The position numbers were made by a program, and so were the translations under genes. 64,000 nucleotides of DNA, taken from Marinomonas sargassi. GTDB taxonomy: Bacteria > Pseudomonadota > Gammaproteobacteria > Pseudomonadales > Marinomonadaceae. Location of the stretch: contig NZ_JAOVZB010000002.1 in assembly GCF_025716875.1 (NCBI RefSeq), forward strand, positions 1-64,000, in the 5' to 3' direction. The number at the start of each line of letters is the position of its first letter. The stretch's first letter is position 1. Positions 53,486 to 63,403 of this stretch are shown one piece after another. Under the pieces are notes generated by a model. That model had not been told where the DNA came from and searched no databases. It saw only the letters and a list, made by a program, of their open reading frames with translations.

Positions 53486-54769
53486 TTAGCCGTTTTCGGC
53501 AATATCTTCCTTTTCAAGAACCATTAGTGGAGCAGAGTCACCACGAATAGATCCAGCATCCATCACTACTTTAGAAACATCCGTACGCGATGGTAAATCA
53601 TACATGCAATCCAAAAGTGATGTTTCTAAAATACTGCGTAAACCACGAGCGCCCGTTTTACGCTGCAACGCAAGCGATGCTGCTTCACGCAACGACTCTT
53701 CAGTAAACTCTAGCTCAACACCTTCAAGCTCAAACAAATGTTGGTACTGCTTAACAAGCGCGTTCTTAGGCTTACTTAGAATAGTCATTAGAGCTTCTTC
53801 ATCCAATTCTGAAAGTGTTGCCACGACAGGCAAACGACCTACAAACTCTGGAATTAAGCCAAACTTAACCAAGTCTTCCGTTTCAACAAGGTGTACAGCT
53901 TCTGAGAAAGATTTACCTTCATCTTTACTCTTAACCGTCGCAGAAAAGCCAATACTACTTTTCTCAGTTCTGTCACTTATAACTCTTTCAAGCCCAGCAA
54001 AAGCACCGCCACAAATAAACAAGATATTAGATGTGTCTACTTGTAAGAACTCTTGTTGCGGGTGCTTGCGGCCACCTTGTGGAGGCACTGAAGCCACTGT
54101 ACCTTCAATCAACTTCAGTAACGCTTGCTGAACACCTTCACCAGAAACATCACGAGTAATTGACGGGTTATCCGACTTTCTCGAAATTTTATCGATTTCA
54201 TCAATATAGACGATACCGCGCTGCGCTTTTTCTACGTCGTAATCACAATTCTGAAGCAGCTTCTGAATAATGTTTTCAACATCTTCACCAACATAGCCAG
54301 CTTCAGTAAGAGTAGTCGCATCAGCAATAGTGAAAGGCACGTCCAAAACTCGCGCCAAAGTTTGAGCTAATAACGTTTTACCACTACCAGTAGGACCAAT
54401 TAAAAGTATATTACTTTTACCGAGCTCAACTGTTGAGCTAGAAAGCCCTTGGTGACGAAGGCGTTTATAATGATTATAAACGGCAACAGCCAATACTTTT
54501 TTAGCTCTATCCTGACCTATAACATAATCATCTAATGCTGCGCTAAGCTTGGAAGGTGCCGGCAATTCATCGCTAGACTCTTCACCCACAGCATCAATTT
54601 GAGATAATTCTTGAGTAATAATGTTGTTACATAGATCTACACACTCGTTACAGATATAGACCGAAGGCCCTGCAATAAGCTTCTTAACTTCATCCTGACT
54701 CTTTCCACAGAAAGAGCAATACAATAGCCGATCAGATTGGTCGCCACGGCTAAATTTATCATCCGACAT
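53486..54769 (-). CDS. clpX: ClpX unfoldase of the ClpXP protease
   Basis: A 427-residue AAA+ ATPase that unfolds tagged proteins into ClpP. The zinc-binding domain has [12 protein letters not shown] and [10 protein letters not shown]. Walker A is [14 protein letters not shown], Walker [12 protein letters not shown], the pore loop is [11 protein letters not shown], and sensor 2 is [10 protein letters not shown]. The length is typical. It starts 15 bases after clpP and ends at a strong terminator. Confidence 0.98.
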   Translation of the reverse strand: MSDDKFSRGDQSDRLLYCSFCGKSQDEVKKLIAGPSVYICNECVDLCNNIITQELSQIDAVGEESSDELPAPSKLSAALDDYVIGQDRAKKVLAVAVYNHYKRLRHQGLSSSTVELGKSNILLIGPTGSGKTLLAQTLARVLDVPFTIADATTLTEAGYVGEDVENIIQKLLQNCDYDVEKAQRGIVYIDEIDKISRKSDNPSITRDVSGEGVQQALLKLIEGTVASVPPQGGRKHPQQEFLQVDTSNILFICGGAFAGLERVISDRTEKSSIGFSATVKSKDEGKSFSEAVHLVETEDLVKFGLIPEFVGRLPVVATLSELDEEALMTILSKPKNALVKQYQHLFELEGVELEFTEESLREAASLALQRKTGARGLRSILETSLLDCMYDLPSRTDVSKVVMDAGSIRGDSAPLMVLEKEDIAENG

Positions 54770-54784
54770 TTATTCGACCCTTTG

Positions 54785-55417
54785 TTAAACTTCTCGTTTC
54801 TGTAAAACTTCGTCAATCAAACCATATTCTTTCGCTGTTTCAGGATTCATAAAGTTGTCACGATCCGTGTCTAAAGCGACTTGCTCAATAGGCTTACCGG
54901 TATGAGAAGCAATAATTTCATTAAGTTTATGCTTAATACTTAAAATTTCACGAGTATGTATTTCAATATCAGACGCCTGACCTTGATAACCACCTAATGG
55001 CTGGTGAATCATCACTCTTGAATTTGGTAGGCAGTAACGCTTTCCAGCTGCTCCAGCGGTTAACAATAATGCACCCATACTTGCAGCCTGGCCAATACAC
55101 ATGGTACTTACGTCTGGTTTAATAAATTGCATAGTGTCGTAAATAGACATACCAGCTGTTACAGAGCCACCTGGTGAATTGATATATAAATGAATGTCTT
55201 TATCAGGGTTTTCTGACTCCAAAAACAGTAACTGAGCCACAACCAAATTAGCCATGTGATCTTCAACTTGACCCACTAGAAAAATCACTCGCTCTTTTAA
55301 TAGTCGAGAGTAAATATCAAAAGATCTTTCACCACGAGCAGTTTGTTCAATAACCATAGGAACAAGGCCATTGCTAGTAATTGCAACAGGGCCAGTAGTT
55401 GGGTTAGTCAAATTCAT
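54785..55417 (-). CDS. clpP: ClpP protease subunit
   Basis: A 210-residue cytoplasmic serine protease forming a 14-subunit barrel. The catalytic triad is Ser in [11 protein letters not shown], His in [11 protein letters not shown] and Asp in [30 protein letters not shown] is the usual N-terminal region before processing. AAGGAA precedes the ATG. A strong terminator stands between it and tig, so clpP probably has its own promoter or depends on read-through. Confidence 0.98.
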   Translation of the reverse strand: MNLTNPTTGPVAITSNGLVPMVIEQTARGERSFDIYSRLLKERVIFLVGQVEDHMANLVVAQLLFLESENPDKDIHLYINSPGGSVTAGMSIYDTMQFIKPDVSTMCIGQAASMGALLLTAGAAGKRYCLPNSRVMIHQPLGGYQGQASDIEIHTREILSIKHKLNEIIASHTGKPIEQVALDTDRDNFMNPETAKEYGLIDEVLQKREV

Positions 55418-55433
55418 ATGTATTCCTTAAAAC

Positions 55434-55465
55434 AAAAAAGTCGACATAACAGATGCTATGTCGAC
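55434..55465 (-). terminator. Terminator between tig and clpP
   Basis: A perfect 9-bp stem GTCGACATA / TATGTCGAC with an 8-base loop and a T6 run on the minus strand. It lies between the tig stop and the clpP ribosome site. Confidence 0.85.
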
Positions 55466-55490
55466 CTTATTAAAAAAGATAAGACGAGTC

Positions 55491-56819
55491 TTATGCTTCT
55501 TCCCCTGCCTCTTCAGCTTGGGCTTTTGGCTTGATAGCATCTTCATAACCCAAAGTTACTTCAGTAACTTGAGCAGATTCTAACAGTTTATCAACAACTT
55601 GCTCTTCAAGTACAGCAGATTGCACTTGCGCTAGTTGCTCTTTGTTCTTCAAGTAGTAATCAATGACTTGCTGAGGCTCTTGGTAAGCTTGTGCCATCTC
55701 TTCTAAGAAAGAGCGAACACGATCTTCATCAACTTTCATTTCATTTTTCTGAATAACTTCAGAAATCAACAAACCAAGCTTAGCACGCTTCTTAGCTTCG
55801 TCTTGGAAAAGCTCGGCTGGCAATTGAGAAACGTCGAATTGTTGATCTCCACCAAATTGCTGACCCGCTTGCTTACGTAAGCCATCAACTTCTTGGTCGA
55901 TAAGAGTGCTAGGAACTTCAACATCGTTGATTGAAGCTAAACCTTCAAACAAAGCTGTTTTTAGTTTCGCTTTAATCGCTTGATTCAATTCGCGATCCAT
56001 ATTTTTACGAACTTCAGCACGCAAAGCATCAACAGTGCCCTCTTCAAGGCCGAATTTCTCAACAAATGCATCGTCAAGCTCAGGCAATACCTGCTCAGCT
56101 ACTTCAGATACAGTAATTTTGAAAGTCGCTTCTTGGCCTTTCAAGTGTTCTGCTTGATAGTCTTCAGGGAAGGTAACAGAGATAGTACGCTCTTCACCAG
56201 CTTTAGCACCTAAGATACCGGACTCAAAACCAGGAATCATAGTATTAGAACCTAATACCAATTTATGGCCTTGCGCCGAGCCGCCTTCAAACGCTTCTTC
56301 ACCCAAGAAACCAACAAAATCGATAGTCACTTGGTCGCCATCAGCTGACTCACGCTCTACCGCAGTCCACTCTGCATTCTGCTTACGCAGTGTTTCTAAC
56401 ATAGTATCAACATCAGCATCTTGAACTTCAGATACTACACGCTCAACAGCAATTTTTGCGTTATCAGCTAATTCAATCTCTGGGTAAACTTCAAGCTTAA
56501 CGATAAATTCAAGATCAGAACCTTCTTCGAAGTTTTTCGGCTCAATTGAAGGAGCGCCAGCTGGCTGCAACTTCTCTTGTTGAACGGCTTCTACATAAGA
56601 GTCTCTCATGATCTTTTCGATAGCATCCATACGGATACCTTGACCGTAACGTTTCTTAACAACACTTACTGGCACTTTACCTTTACGAAAACCATCGATA
56701 CGAATGGTTTTTGCTGTTTTCGCTACTTCAGCACTAACTGCGTCTTCGATACGAGCAGCTGGTACGCTTATTGTTAGAACACGTTCAATTGAAGACGATG
56801 TCTCTACAGAAACTTGCAT
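55491..56819 (-). CDS. tig: Trigger factor chaperone
   Basis: A 442-residue ribosome-bound chaperone. The ribosome-docking loop is the conserved IRIDGFRKGKVP in the N-terminal domain. The FKBP-type isomerase domain is at about 150-245 (DQVTIDFVGFLGEEAFEGGS, GFESGILGAKAGEERTISVT). A helical C-terminal domain with QVIDYYLKNKEQLAQVQSAV follows. The Ala/Glu-rich tail AEEAGEEA is normal. tRNA-Arg is encoded just upstream on the same strand. Confidence 0.97.
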   Translation of the reverse strand: MQVSVETSSSIERVLTISVPAARIEDAVSAEVAKTAKTIRIDGFRKGKVPVSVVKKRYGQGIRMDAIEKIMRDSYVEAVQQEKLQPAGAPSIEPKNFEEGSDLEFIVKLEVYPEIELADNAKIAVERVVSEVQDADVDTMLETLRKQNAEWTAVERESADGDQVTIDFVGFLGEEAFEGGSAQGHKLVLGSNTMIPGFESGILGAKAGEERTISVTFPEDYQAEHLKGQEATFKITVSEVAEQVLPELDDAFVEKFGLEEGTVDALRAEVRKNMDRELNQAIKAKLKTALFEGLASINDVEVPSTLIDQEVDGLRKQAGQQFGGDQQFDVSQLPAELFQDEAKKRAKLGLLISEVIQKNEMKVDEDRVRSFLEEMAQAYQEPQQVIDYYLKNKEQLAQVQSAVLEEQVVDKLLESAQVTEVTLGYEDAIKPKAQAEEAGEEA

Positions 56820-56933
56820 AAAACTTCCTCTTGGGAATGCGCTTAAAATTGTTAATGTCTAATATGCGAACAAAATCACAGATACAATTAACAATATTTA
56901 AATGAAAATTGGCCAAAGTAATTAAGTAGAAAA

Positions 56934-57010
56934 TGGCGCGCCTGAAGGGATTCGAACCCCTGACCGTCCGCTTAGAAGGCGGATGCTCTATCCAACTGAG
57001 CTACAGGCGC
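56934..57010 (-). tRNA. tRNA-Arg (anticodon TCT)
   Basis: A 77-base tRNA with encoded CCA. The acceptor stem is GCGCCTG / CAGGCGC, the D arm is AGCTCAGTTGGATAGAGC, the anticodon stem-loop is CCGCCTTCTAAGCGG with TCT, and the T arm is GGGGTTCGAATCCC. It reads AGA codons. It lies 114 bases upstream of tig on the same strand. Confidence 0.97.
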
Positions 57011-57258
57011 AATACTCATTACATTTCTTGTGGTCGGCTATTATAGAGATGGAGCAGCAATCGTCAACAGATAGACGTAAAAACACTCTTTTTTTTAAAC
57101 AAAAGCATAACGCTTACAGCCACAACTAATATTCCGCACAAATGTGCACAAACTTTTTCCCTTCTCATTTACTAAAGAAAGGCATAAGTAGATATAATGC
57201 ATCTGGATGAAAGGGTCACATATAACGCTATTTTAAATATCTAACAAAAGGGGCTAGC

Positions 57259-58083
57259 ATGCCTTCACAGTTATCTCTAATTTATTCTATTGGCAAACAA
57301 TACGCAGCACTCATATTAATCCATTTTAAAAAGAGCCAACTCCCACAAAAAGCAGCACAGCTAACGCTATCCAGCCTATTAGCCGCCGTACCAATTATCA
57401 CCATCATTATTAGCATTCTAAGTTTCACACCTACGCTAGAGGCAATGAAAGAGCAACTATTCCAATTGATAGAACAGCACCTAGCACCTGGTTCAAGCGA
57501 CATATTACTCCCCTACCTGATCCAGTTTGCTAACCAGACAAAAAATCTACCTATTGCCGGCCTCATTGGTCTACTCCTAACCGCTCTACTATTACTTAAT
57601 AATTTTGAAAATAGTGTACAAGCAATATGGAACATTCAGAGAGCACGCAAGCTGCGTGAAAAACTATTAACTTACTGGGCAATTTTAACCTTAGGTCCCA
57701 TTATATTTATTGCCTCACTCAGTTTATTTGGGAAACTAATGTCTATTCAATTTGGAGATCAAGACGAAAACAGCTTAATAAACCTACTTTTAGAGCTTGG
57801 AAATCTCACACTCTACTTCTTAATGCTTTTAACATTGAATTACCTCACCCCAAACGCGGATGTTTCGTTGAAATGGGCAGCCATTGCATCTTTATTTGGT
57901 AGTATAGGCTTGCATCTACTCAACATGATTTTTGGATCATTCGCACAATTTTTTGCAAACTACCAAGTTATCTATGGCGCATTTGCAGCAATACCAATCT
58001 TCTTAATCTGGATGCAAAGCTCTTGGCTGATAGTACTCGCTTCTATTTGCTTGTGCTCTTCTTTACACAATACAAATTCTTAG
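57259..58083 (+). CDS. YihY/BrkB family inner-membrane protein
   Basis: A 274-residue protein with about six transmembrane helices. It matches the YihY (UPF0761) family in QLTLSSLLAAVPIITIIISI, NNFENSVQAIWNI and the late segment YGAFAAIPIFLIWMQSSWLI. Length is near the low end of the family, and the long cytoplasmic tail of some members is missing. The old name 'ribonuclease BN' is not supported. AAGGGG precedes the ATG. The phosphoribosyltransferase gene follows after 60 bases. Confidence 0.85.
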   Translation: MPSQLSLIYSIGKQYAALILIHFKKSQLPQKAAQLTLSSLLAAVPIITIIISILSFTPTLEAMKEQLFQLIEQHLAPGSSDILLPYLIQFANQTKNLPIAGLIGLLLTALLLLNNFENSVQAIWNIQRARKLREKLLTYWAILTLGPIIFIASLSLFGKLMSIQFGDQDENSLINLLLELGNLTLYFLMLLTLNYLTPNADVSLKWAAIASLFGSIGLHLLNMIFGSFAQFFANYQVIYGAFAAIPIFLIWMQSSWLIVLASICLCSSLHNTNS

Positions 58084-58143
58084 CTTTCAGCTGGGATTCA
58101 TGTAGAATCTTGGCAGATTTTTTTCATTACTTTAAGGTTGCAC

Positions 58144-58695
58144 ATGACGAATACCATTACTGACCTAAACACCATTTTAAATGAGGCCGACTGCCTAATT
58201 AATGAGGCAAGCCTTAACACAGCACTAGACAAAATGGCCTCCCAAATAACCACTGACCTATCAGACAAATTACCTCTAGTTTTATGCGTTATGAATGGCG
58301 GATTAATACCAACCGCTGCAATAATTGAGCGCCTCGATTTTCCACTGGAAATCAACTATATCCATGCAACAAGGTATGGAATGGAAACAGAGGGTAATGC
58401 TCTCAACTGGTTAAGCTACCCACAAACAGATCTTAGCAACCGACACGTACTTATTATTGATGACATCTTCGACCAAGGCCACACACTACAAGCCATTGAA
58501 GACTGGGTGAAAGAGCAAGGCGTTAGTAGCGTTCACACTGCAACCGTGATCAACAAATTACATAACCGCAAAACCGATATGACGCCTGACTACGTGGGTA
58601 CAGATGTGGAAGACCGCTTTGTCTTTGGTTTTGGCATGGATTACAAAGGATTCTTCAGAAACCTAAAAGCGATATACGCTGTAAAAGATAGCTAA
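58144..58695 (+). CDS. hpt: Hypoxanthine-guanine phosphoribosyltransferase
   Basis: A 183-residue purine-salvage enzyme that makes IMP and GMP from bases and PRPP. The PRPP loop is VLIIDDIFDQGHTL, and LVLCVMNGGLIPTAAII is the early pyrophosphate loop region. DYVGTDVEDRFVFGFGMDYK closes the active site. ATG 58144 is preferred over a TTG two codons earlier because AAGG lies 6 bases upstream. Hypoxanthine preference is inferred from similarity. A bidirectional terminator follows. Confidence 0.85.
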   Translation: MTNTITDLNTILNEADCLINEASLNTALDKMASQITTDLSDKLPLVLCVMNGGLIPTAAIIERLDFPLEINYIHATRYGMETEGNALNWLSYPQTDLSNRHVLIIDDIFDQGHTLQAIEDWVKEQGVSSVHTATVINKLHNRKTDMTPDYVGTDVEDRFVFGFGMDYKGFFRNLKAIYAVKDS

Positions 58696-58716
58696 CGAAG
58701 CCTCATTACACAGCAC

Positions 58717-58746
58717 AAAAAAAACGCCCGAATGGGCGTTTTTTTT
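58717..58746. terminator. Bidirectional terminator between hpt and sth
   Basis: A perfect 13-bp stem AAAAAAAACGCCC / GGGCGTTTTTTTT with a 4-base loop. Confidence 0.95.
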
Positions 58747-58773
58747 AACTTCATGAAATCACTTCTACAATAT

Positions 58774-60168
58774 TTAGAAAACTCGGTTAAAGCCATTTAA
58801 GGCCGCCACACGATAAGCTTCCGCCATTGTTGGGTAGTTAAATGTTGTATTAAGGAAATACTTCAAAGTATTTTGCTCTCCCGGCTGCTTCATTATAGCT
58901 TGACCGATGTGAACAATCTCAGACGCTTGGTCACCAAAACAATGTATTCCCAGAAGCTCTAAAGATTCTCGGTGGAAAAGGATTTTAAGCATACCAACCG
59001 CTTCCCCCGTAATTTGAGCACGAGCAGTATGTTTGAAGAACGCACGCCCTACTTCATAAGGCACCTTTTCACTAGTTAGCTCAGCCTCAGTCTTTCCTAC
59101 CGAACTGATCTCAGGAATAGTATAGATACCTGTTGGCACCTCACTAATAAATTCACCACCTTCGATGCCGAACATATTAGCTGCAACAGATCGACCTTGG
59201 TCATACGCGGCACTCGCTAAGCTAGGCCAACCAATCACATCACCTGCGGCATAAACATTTTCAACTTGGGTTTGATACGTATCATTGACCGCCAACTGAC
59301 CACGGCCATTCGCTTCTAGACCAATGCTATCCAGAGCTAGACTATCAGTATTACCAGAACGGCCATTACAGAATAACAATGCATCTGCACGAAGTTTTTT
59401 ACCTGATGACATATTCATAATGACACCACGTTCTGATGTTTCAACAGAGTCATAGGTTTCATTATGTCGAATCAGTACACCACTATCACGAAGGTGGTAA
59501 CTCAACGCATCCGTAATTTCATCATCTAAGAAACTCAATAGTTTTTTGGCTGGGTTAATCAGCTCGACTCGAACCCCTAAACCACAGAAAATCGACGCAT
59601 ATTCACAACCGATTACACCAGCCCCATAGATAATCAAAGACCTTGGAGTATGACTTAAGCCCAAAATTGTATCTGAGCAATAAATTCTAGGATGGGAAAA
59701 GTCAATATTAGCTGGTCGGTAAGGACGAGAGCCTGTAGCGATAACAATTTTATCAGCAACCAGAAGCTCTGGACCTTGTTCGTAGGTATTTACCTCAATA
59801 GTATTAGCGTCTTTAAACTTACCTTTACCAAAGTAAATATCAATACGATTTCGAGCATAATATTCAGTACGCCCCATTACTTGTTTTTCAATGACCTTGT
59901 TTGCTCTATCCATTACTTTTGGGAAAGAGAACCAACGAGGCTCACCAATATCACGGAACATTGGATTGGTATTAAACACGATAATTTCTTTTACGGCATG
60001 ACGTAATGCTTTTGAAGGAATAGTACCTAAATGAGTACAACTACCGCCCACTTGTGAGCTTGCCTCAACCACCGCTACTCGTTTTCCTGCTTTAGCTGCA
60101 CTCATTGCCGCGCCTTCACCTGCAGGACCAGTACCTAAAACCACAACATCATAATGTCTCGTTGTCAT
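58774..60168 (-). CDS. sthA: Soluble pyridine nucleotide transhydrogenase
   Basis: A 464-residue FAD enzyme that moves reducing equivalents between NADPH and NAD+. The FAD site is [19 protein letters not shown], and the NAD(P) site is [28 protein letters not shown] occupies the disulfide position but has only one Cys, as in SthA, and so excludes lipoamide dehydrogenase or glutathione reductase. It starts 18 bases after nqrM on the same strand, so it is probably the last gene of the nqr-apbE-nqrM unit. Confidence 0.93.
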   Translation of the reverse strand: MTTRHYDVVVLGTGPAGEGAAMSAAKAGKRVAVVEASSQVGGSCTHLGTIPSKALRHAVKEIIVFNTNPMFRDIGEPRWFSFPKVMDRANKVIEKQVMGRTEYYARNRIDIYFGKGKFKDANTIEVNTYEQGPELLVADKIVIATGSRPYRPANIDFSHPRIYCSDTILGLSHTPRSLIIYGAGVIGCEYASIFCGLGVRVELINPAKKLLSFLDDEITDALSYHLRDSGVLIRHNETYDSVETSERGVIMNMSSGKKLRADALLFCNGRSGNTDSLALDSIGLEANGRGQLAVNDTYQTQVENVYAAGDVIGWPSLASAAYDQGRSVAANMFGIEGGEFISEVPTGIYTIPEISSVGKTEAELTSEKVPYEVGRAFFKHTARAQITGEAVGMLKILFHRESLELLGIHCFGDQASEIVHIGQAIMKQPGEQNTLKYFLNTTFNYPTMAEAYRVAALNGFNRVF

Positions 60169-60186
60169 AATACCCTCTCAGCTCAA

Positions 60187-60420
60187 TTATTTGGATGCGT
60201 CGTAAAACGTGTCATCAGAAACTTTTTCTAGTGCATCCTTTTTAGATTCTTTCTCACACTTACCTTTATCTCCGCCACAAATATCGCAGGCGACTTCCAT
60301 TCCTAGAGAGCTCATGCCACCACATGAACCTGAAATAGGCTTTCTTCCCATCAAAACACCCACAGCCATCGCAGTGACTACAAGTAGCATAAAGAGAAAT
60401 ACAAATAACGCAGTCAACAT
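60187..60420 (-). CDS. nqrM: Na+-NQR maturation protein NqrM
   Basis: A 77-residue protein. An N-terminal transmembrane helix (LFVFLFMLLVVTAMAVGVLM) is followed by a Cys-rich domain with SGSCGGMSSLG and VACDICGGDKGKCEKE. NqrM is required to insert the iron centre into the NqrD/NqrE part of the sodium pump. It sits between apbE and sth with short gaps. The Cys pattern and context make the call firm. Confidence 0.9.
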   Translation of the reverse strand: MLTALFVFLFMLLVVTAMAVGVLMGRKPISGSCGGMSSLGMEVACDICGGDKGKCEKESKKDALEKVSDDTFYDASK

Positions 60421-60447
60421 AACCTTCTCCTTAAATATCCAATCTGT

Positions 60448-61461
60448 TTAATTCAAGTAGGCCTGAAAAGCATCGGAAGAGCGCTCTTCAAAACCAAAAT
60501 CATTCTTCACTAATAAATATGCCGCAATACCGTTTCTTTGAGCAAAGGCTAACCCCTTATCAGGGCCCAACACAGTAATTGCTGTCGATAAACCATCTGC
60601 CATGGTTGTAGTTTTATCAATCACAGTAACCGACACTAAACGATGATTAATAGGCTTACCAGTTTTAGGATTAATTGTATGTGAATAACGAACACCATTT
60701 TTCTCAAAATAGTTACGATAATCACCAGAAGTAGCCACAGCTCCCCCTTCCAATTCAATCACCCTATTGACCACTTCGTGACCACCGGCTGGACTTTCTA
60801 TTGCTACTTTCCACAAAGTGCCGTCAGGCTTCTTACCTTTCGTAAAGATCTCGCCACCTATCTCAACCAAGTAGCTTTCAATACCGTTCACTTCTAATAC
60901 TCGCGAGACTTCATCAACCCCATAGCCTTTAGCAATAGATGACAAGTCTACGTAAATATTTTTTTCTTTTTTTAAACTTTGATTATCTAGTTGCAAATAC
61001 TGATAACCAATTTTCGCTTTAGCGGCATTTATATCCGCTTGGCTAGGAATTTGATCTTTTGATTTCCCCGGACCAAACCCCCATAAATTTACTAACGGGC
61101 CAATGGTAACATCATACAAACCATCGCTCATTTCACTGATTAAAAGAGCCTGATCAACAACATAAGCCAAGTCTTTACTTACGTCTACCTTTTCACCTGC
61201 TGGCAGCTTATTAAACCTAGACAATTCGGAAGAAGGATCATAAGTCGACATTAGGCTATTTACTCTAGCAAGCACAGCGTCAACGTCAGATTTAAGTCCC
61301 CAAGAATTTTCAGTATCAGGTGTAGTGTAAAACTTCACCGTATATGTAGTACCCATTGTCGGGCCAGAAAAACCAACAAGCTCAGGAGAAAAAGAAAAAA
61401 AGCGATAAACAATCGCCAAAACAAGCATTAAAACAGCAGGAATTAATATTTTTTTGCGCAT
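60448..61461 (-). CDS. apbE: FAD:protein FMN transferase ApbE
   Basis: A 337-residue periplasm-facing enzyme that attaches FMN to threonines of NqrB and NqrC. FAD-binding and catalytic landmarks are GPTMGTTYTVKF, IAKGYGVDEVS, VEIGGEIFTKG, VATSGDYRNYF, HTINPKTGKPI and the metal site MADGLSTAITVLG. The N-terminus is a hydrophobic anchor without the lipobox Cys of many ApbE lipoproteins. A terminator separates it from nqrF, so read-through or its own promoter is needed. Confidence 0.93.
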   Translation of the reverse strand: MRKKILIPAVLMLVLAIVYRFFSFSPELVGFSGPTMGTTYTVKFYTTPDTENSWGLKSDVDAVLARVNSLMSTYDPSSELSRFNKLPAGEKVDVSKDLAYVVDQALLISEMSDGLYDVTIGPLVNLWGFGPGKSKDQIPSQADINAAKAKIGYQYLQLDNQSLKKEKNIYVDLSSIAKGYGVDEVSRVLEVNGIESYLVEIGGEIFTKGKKPDGTLWKVAIESPAGGHEVVNRVIELEGGAVATSGDYRNYFEKNGVRYSHTINPKTGKPINHRLVSVTVIDKTTTMADGLSTAITVLGPDKGLAFAQRNGIAAYLLVKNDFGFEERSSDAFQAYLN

Positions 61462-61490
61462 AAGAAATCTTTTTTACAAGGATCAAAAAC

Positions 61491-61517
61491 AAAGACCCAC
61501 CATTTGGTGGGTCTTTT
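61491..61517 (-). terminator. Terminator between nqrF and apbE
   Basis: A perfect 11-bp stem AAAGACCCACC / GGTGGGTCTTT with a 4-base loop, then GTTTTTG on the minus strand. Confidence 0.85.
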
Positions 61518-61525
61518 ATGAGGTG

Positions 61526-62752
61526 CTAGCCTCCGAAATCATCCAGAAGGATGTTTTCTTTTTCTACACCTAGATCTTCTAGCATTTTGATAACAGAAGA
61601 GTTCATCATTGGAGGTCCACACATGTAGAACTCACAATCTTCTGGTGCTGGGTGATCTTTAAGGTAGCTCTCGTACAAGACATTATGTATGAAGCCAGTC
61701 TTACCTTCCCAGTTATCTTCCTCTTGAGGATCAGATAATGCTAAATGCCACTCAAAGTTTTCATTCTCTTCTTGAAGCTTATCGTACTCATCCATATAGA
61801 AAGCTTCTCGCATACTACGAGCGCCATACCAGAAAGATATTTTACGAGTAGAGTTAAGGCGCTTCAGCTGATCAAAGATATGTGAACGCATTGGAGCCAT
61901 ACCAGCACCACCACCTACAAACACCATCTCAGCATCAGTATCTTTCGCAAAGAACTCACCGAATGGACCGTAAACCTTAATCTTATCACCTGGTTTCAAG
62001 CTAAATACATATGAAGACATTTGACCAGGTGGCAAATCATCTTTACCTGGAGGCGGAGAAGCAATACGAATATTAAATTTCACCAAACCTTTTTCTTCAG
62101 GGTAGTTTGCCATCGAGTATGCTCGGATAACAGTGTCATCTACCTTAGAAGTAAATTTCCACAAATTAAACTTATCCCAGTCACCGCGATACTCTTCTTC
62201 AATATCAAAGTCTTTGTAGTGAACAGTATGAGCAGGCGCTTCCAGCTGAACATAGCCACCAGCACGGAAGTCAACGTTCTCACCTTCAGGCAGTTTCAAA
62301 GTCAGCTCTTTGATGAAAGTCGCAACATTAGGGTTTGATTCAACAGTACATTCCCATGCTTTAACACCAAATACTTCCTCAGGAACTTCTACGTCCATGT
62401 CTTGCTTAACAGCAACCTGACAAGACAAACGCTGCCCTTCTTTCTCTTCACGGCGTGTAAAGTGCGACTGTTCAGTAGATAGCATTGAACCACCACCACT
62501 TGTCACCTTACATTTACACTGAGCACATGTACCACCGCCGCCACAAGCGGAGGATAAGAACACCCCACTATTAGCTAGTGTCTGCAGTAATTTACCGCCA
62601 GCAGGTACTGTAATTTCCTTTTCACCGTTGATGCGAATTGTAACGTCACCCGTACTTACTAAGCGTGCACGAGCAGCAAGAATAATTGCTACCAGCGCCA
62701 GTACGATTGCAGTGAACATTACCACACCCAGAATAATCTCTAAGTTGATCAT
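61526..62752 (-). CDS. nqrF: Na+-NQR subunit F (NADH oxidising)
   Basis: A 408-residue subunit where NADH enters the sodium pump. One N-terminal helix ([20 protein letters not shown]) is followed by a 2Fe-2S ferredoxin domain with [14 protein letters not shown] and RLSCQV. FAD-binding comes next ([13 protein letters not shown]), then NADH-binding ([19 protein letters not shown] and [16 protein letters not shown]). The terminal DDFGG is typical. It is the last structural nqr gene; a terminator follows. Confidence 0.97.
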   Translation of the reverse strand: MINLEIILGVVMFTAIVLALVAIILAARARLVSTGDVTIRINGEKEITVPAGGKLLQTLANSGVFLSSACGGGGTCAQCKCKVTSGGGSMLSTEQSHFTRREEKEGQRLSCQVAVKQDMDVEVPEEVFGVKAWECTVESNPNVATFIKELTLKLPEGENVDFRAGGYVQLEAPAHTVHYKDFDIEEEYRGDWDKFNLWKFTSKVDDTVIRAYSMANYPEEKGLVKFNIRIASPPPGKDDLPPGQMSSYVFSLKPGDKIKVYGPFGEFFAKDTDAEMVFVGGGAGMAPMRSHIFDQLKRLNSTRKISFWYGARSMREAFYMDEYDKLQEENENFEWHLALSDPQEEDNWEGKTGFIHNVLYESYLKDHPAPEDCEFYMCGPPMMNSSVIKMLEDLGVEKENILLDDFGG

Positions 62753-62794
62753 GTTAGTTAAACCTTATTCTTGGTTGTCTGACTGCACAGCAAA

Positions 62795-63403
62795 TTAAAG
62801 CTGTACACCAGAAAATGACATGAAGCCCAAACTCATCAAGCCAACAGTAATAAACGTAATACCAAGACCACGTAGACCTGCAGGAACATCTGAATACTTA
62901 AGCTTCTCCCGAATACCGGCAAGCGCAGCAATAGCAAGCGCCCAACCAACACCAGCACCTACACCGTAAACAAGACTTTCACTAAAGTTATAGTCACGCT
63001 CAACCATGAATAACGAAGCACCCAAGATTGCACAGTTTACAGTGATAAGAGGTAGAAACACGCCCAATGCGTTATATAACGACGGTACGTATTTATCCAA
63101 TGTCATTTCTAATATCTGAACACATGCGGCAATTACACCAATGTAGCTCAACAAGCCTAAGAAGCTCAGATCTACACCTGGTAAACCAGCCCACTCAAGA
63201 GCGCCATCTACCAACAGGTTCTGATATAGCAAGTTATTTAGAGGTACAGTAATTGCCAATACAACAACAACTGCGATACCAAGACCAATTGCCGTTTCGA
63301 CTTTCTTAGACAACGCTAAGAAAGTACACATGCCTAAGAAAAAGGCTAAAGCCATGTTTTCAACGAAAACCGCTTTAATAAACAGACTTATATAATGTTC
63401 CAT
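62795..63403 (-). CDS. nqrE: Na+-NQR subunit E
   Basis: A 202-residue integral membrane subunit with six helices. [20 protein letters not shown] and [20 protein letters not shown] begin it, including the conserved Cys of helix 1. The second Cys is in [11 protein letters not shown]. With NqrD it binds the iron centre in the membrane. It starts directly after nqrD with no gap, showing tight coupling. Confidence 0.97.
   Translation of the reverse strand: MEHYISLFIKAVFVENMALAFFLGMCTFLALSKKVETAIGLGIAVVVVLAITVPLNNLLYQNLLVDGALEWAGLPGVDLSFLGLLSYIGVIAACVQILEMTLDKYVPSLYNALGVFLPLITVNCAILGASLFMVERDYNFSESLVYGVGAGVGWALAIAALAGIREKLKYSDVPAGLRGLGITFITVGLMSLGFMSFSGVQL

Noticed and set aside
57259-58083. Ribonuclease BN
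   Set aside because: That was an old name for YihY/BrkB-type proteins. This is a polytopic membrane protein without nuclease motifs.
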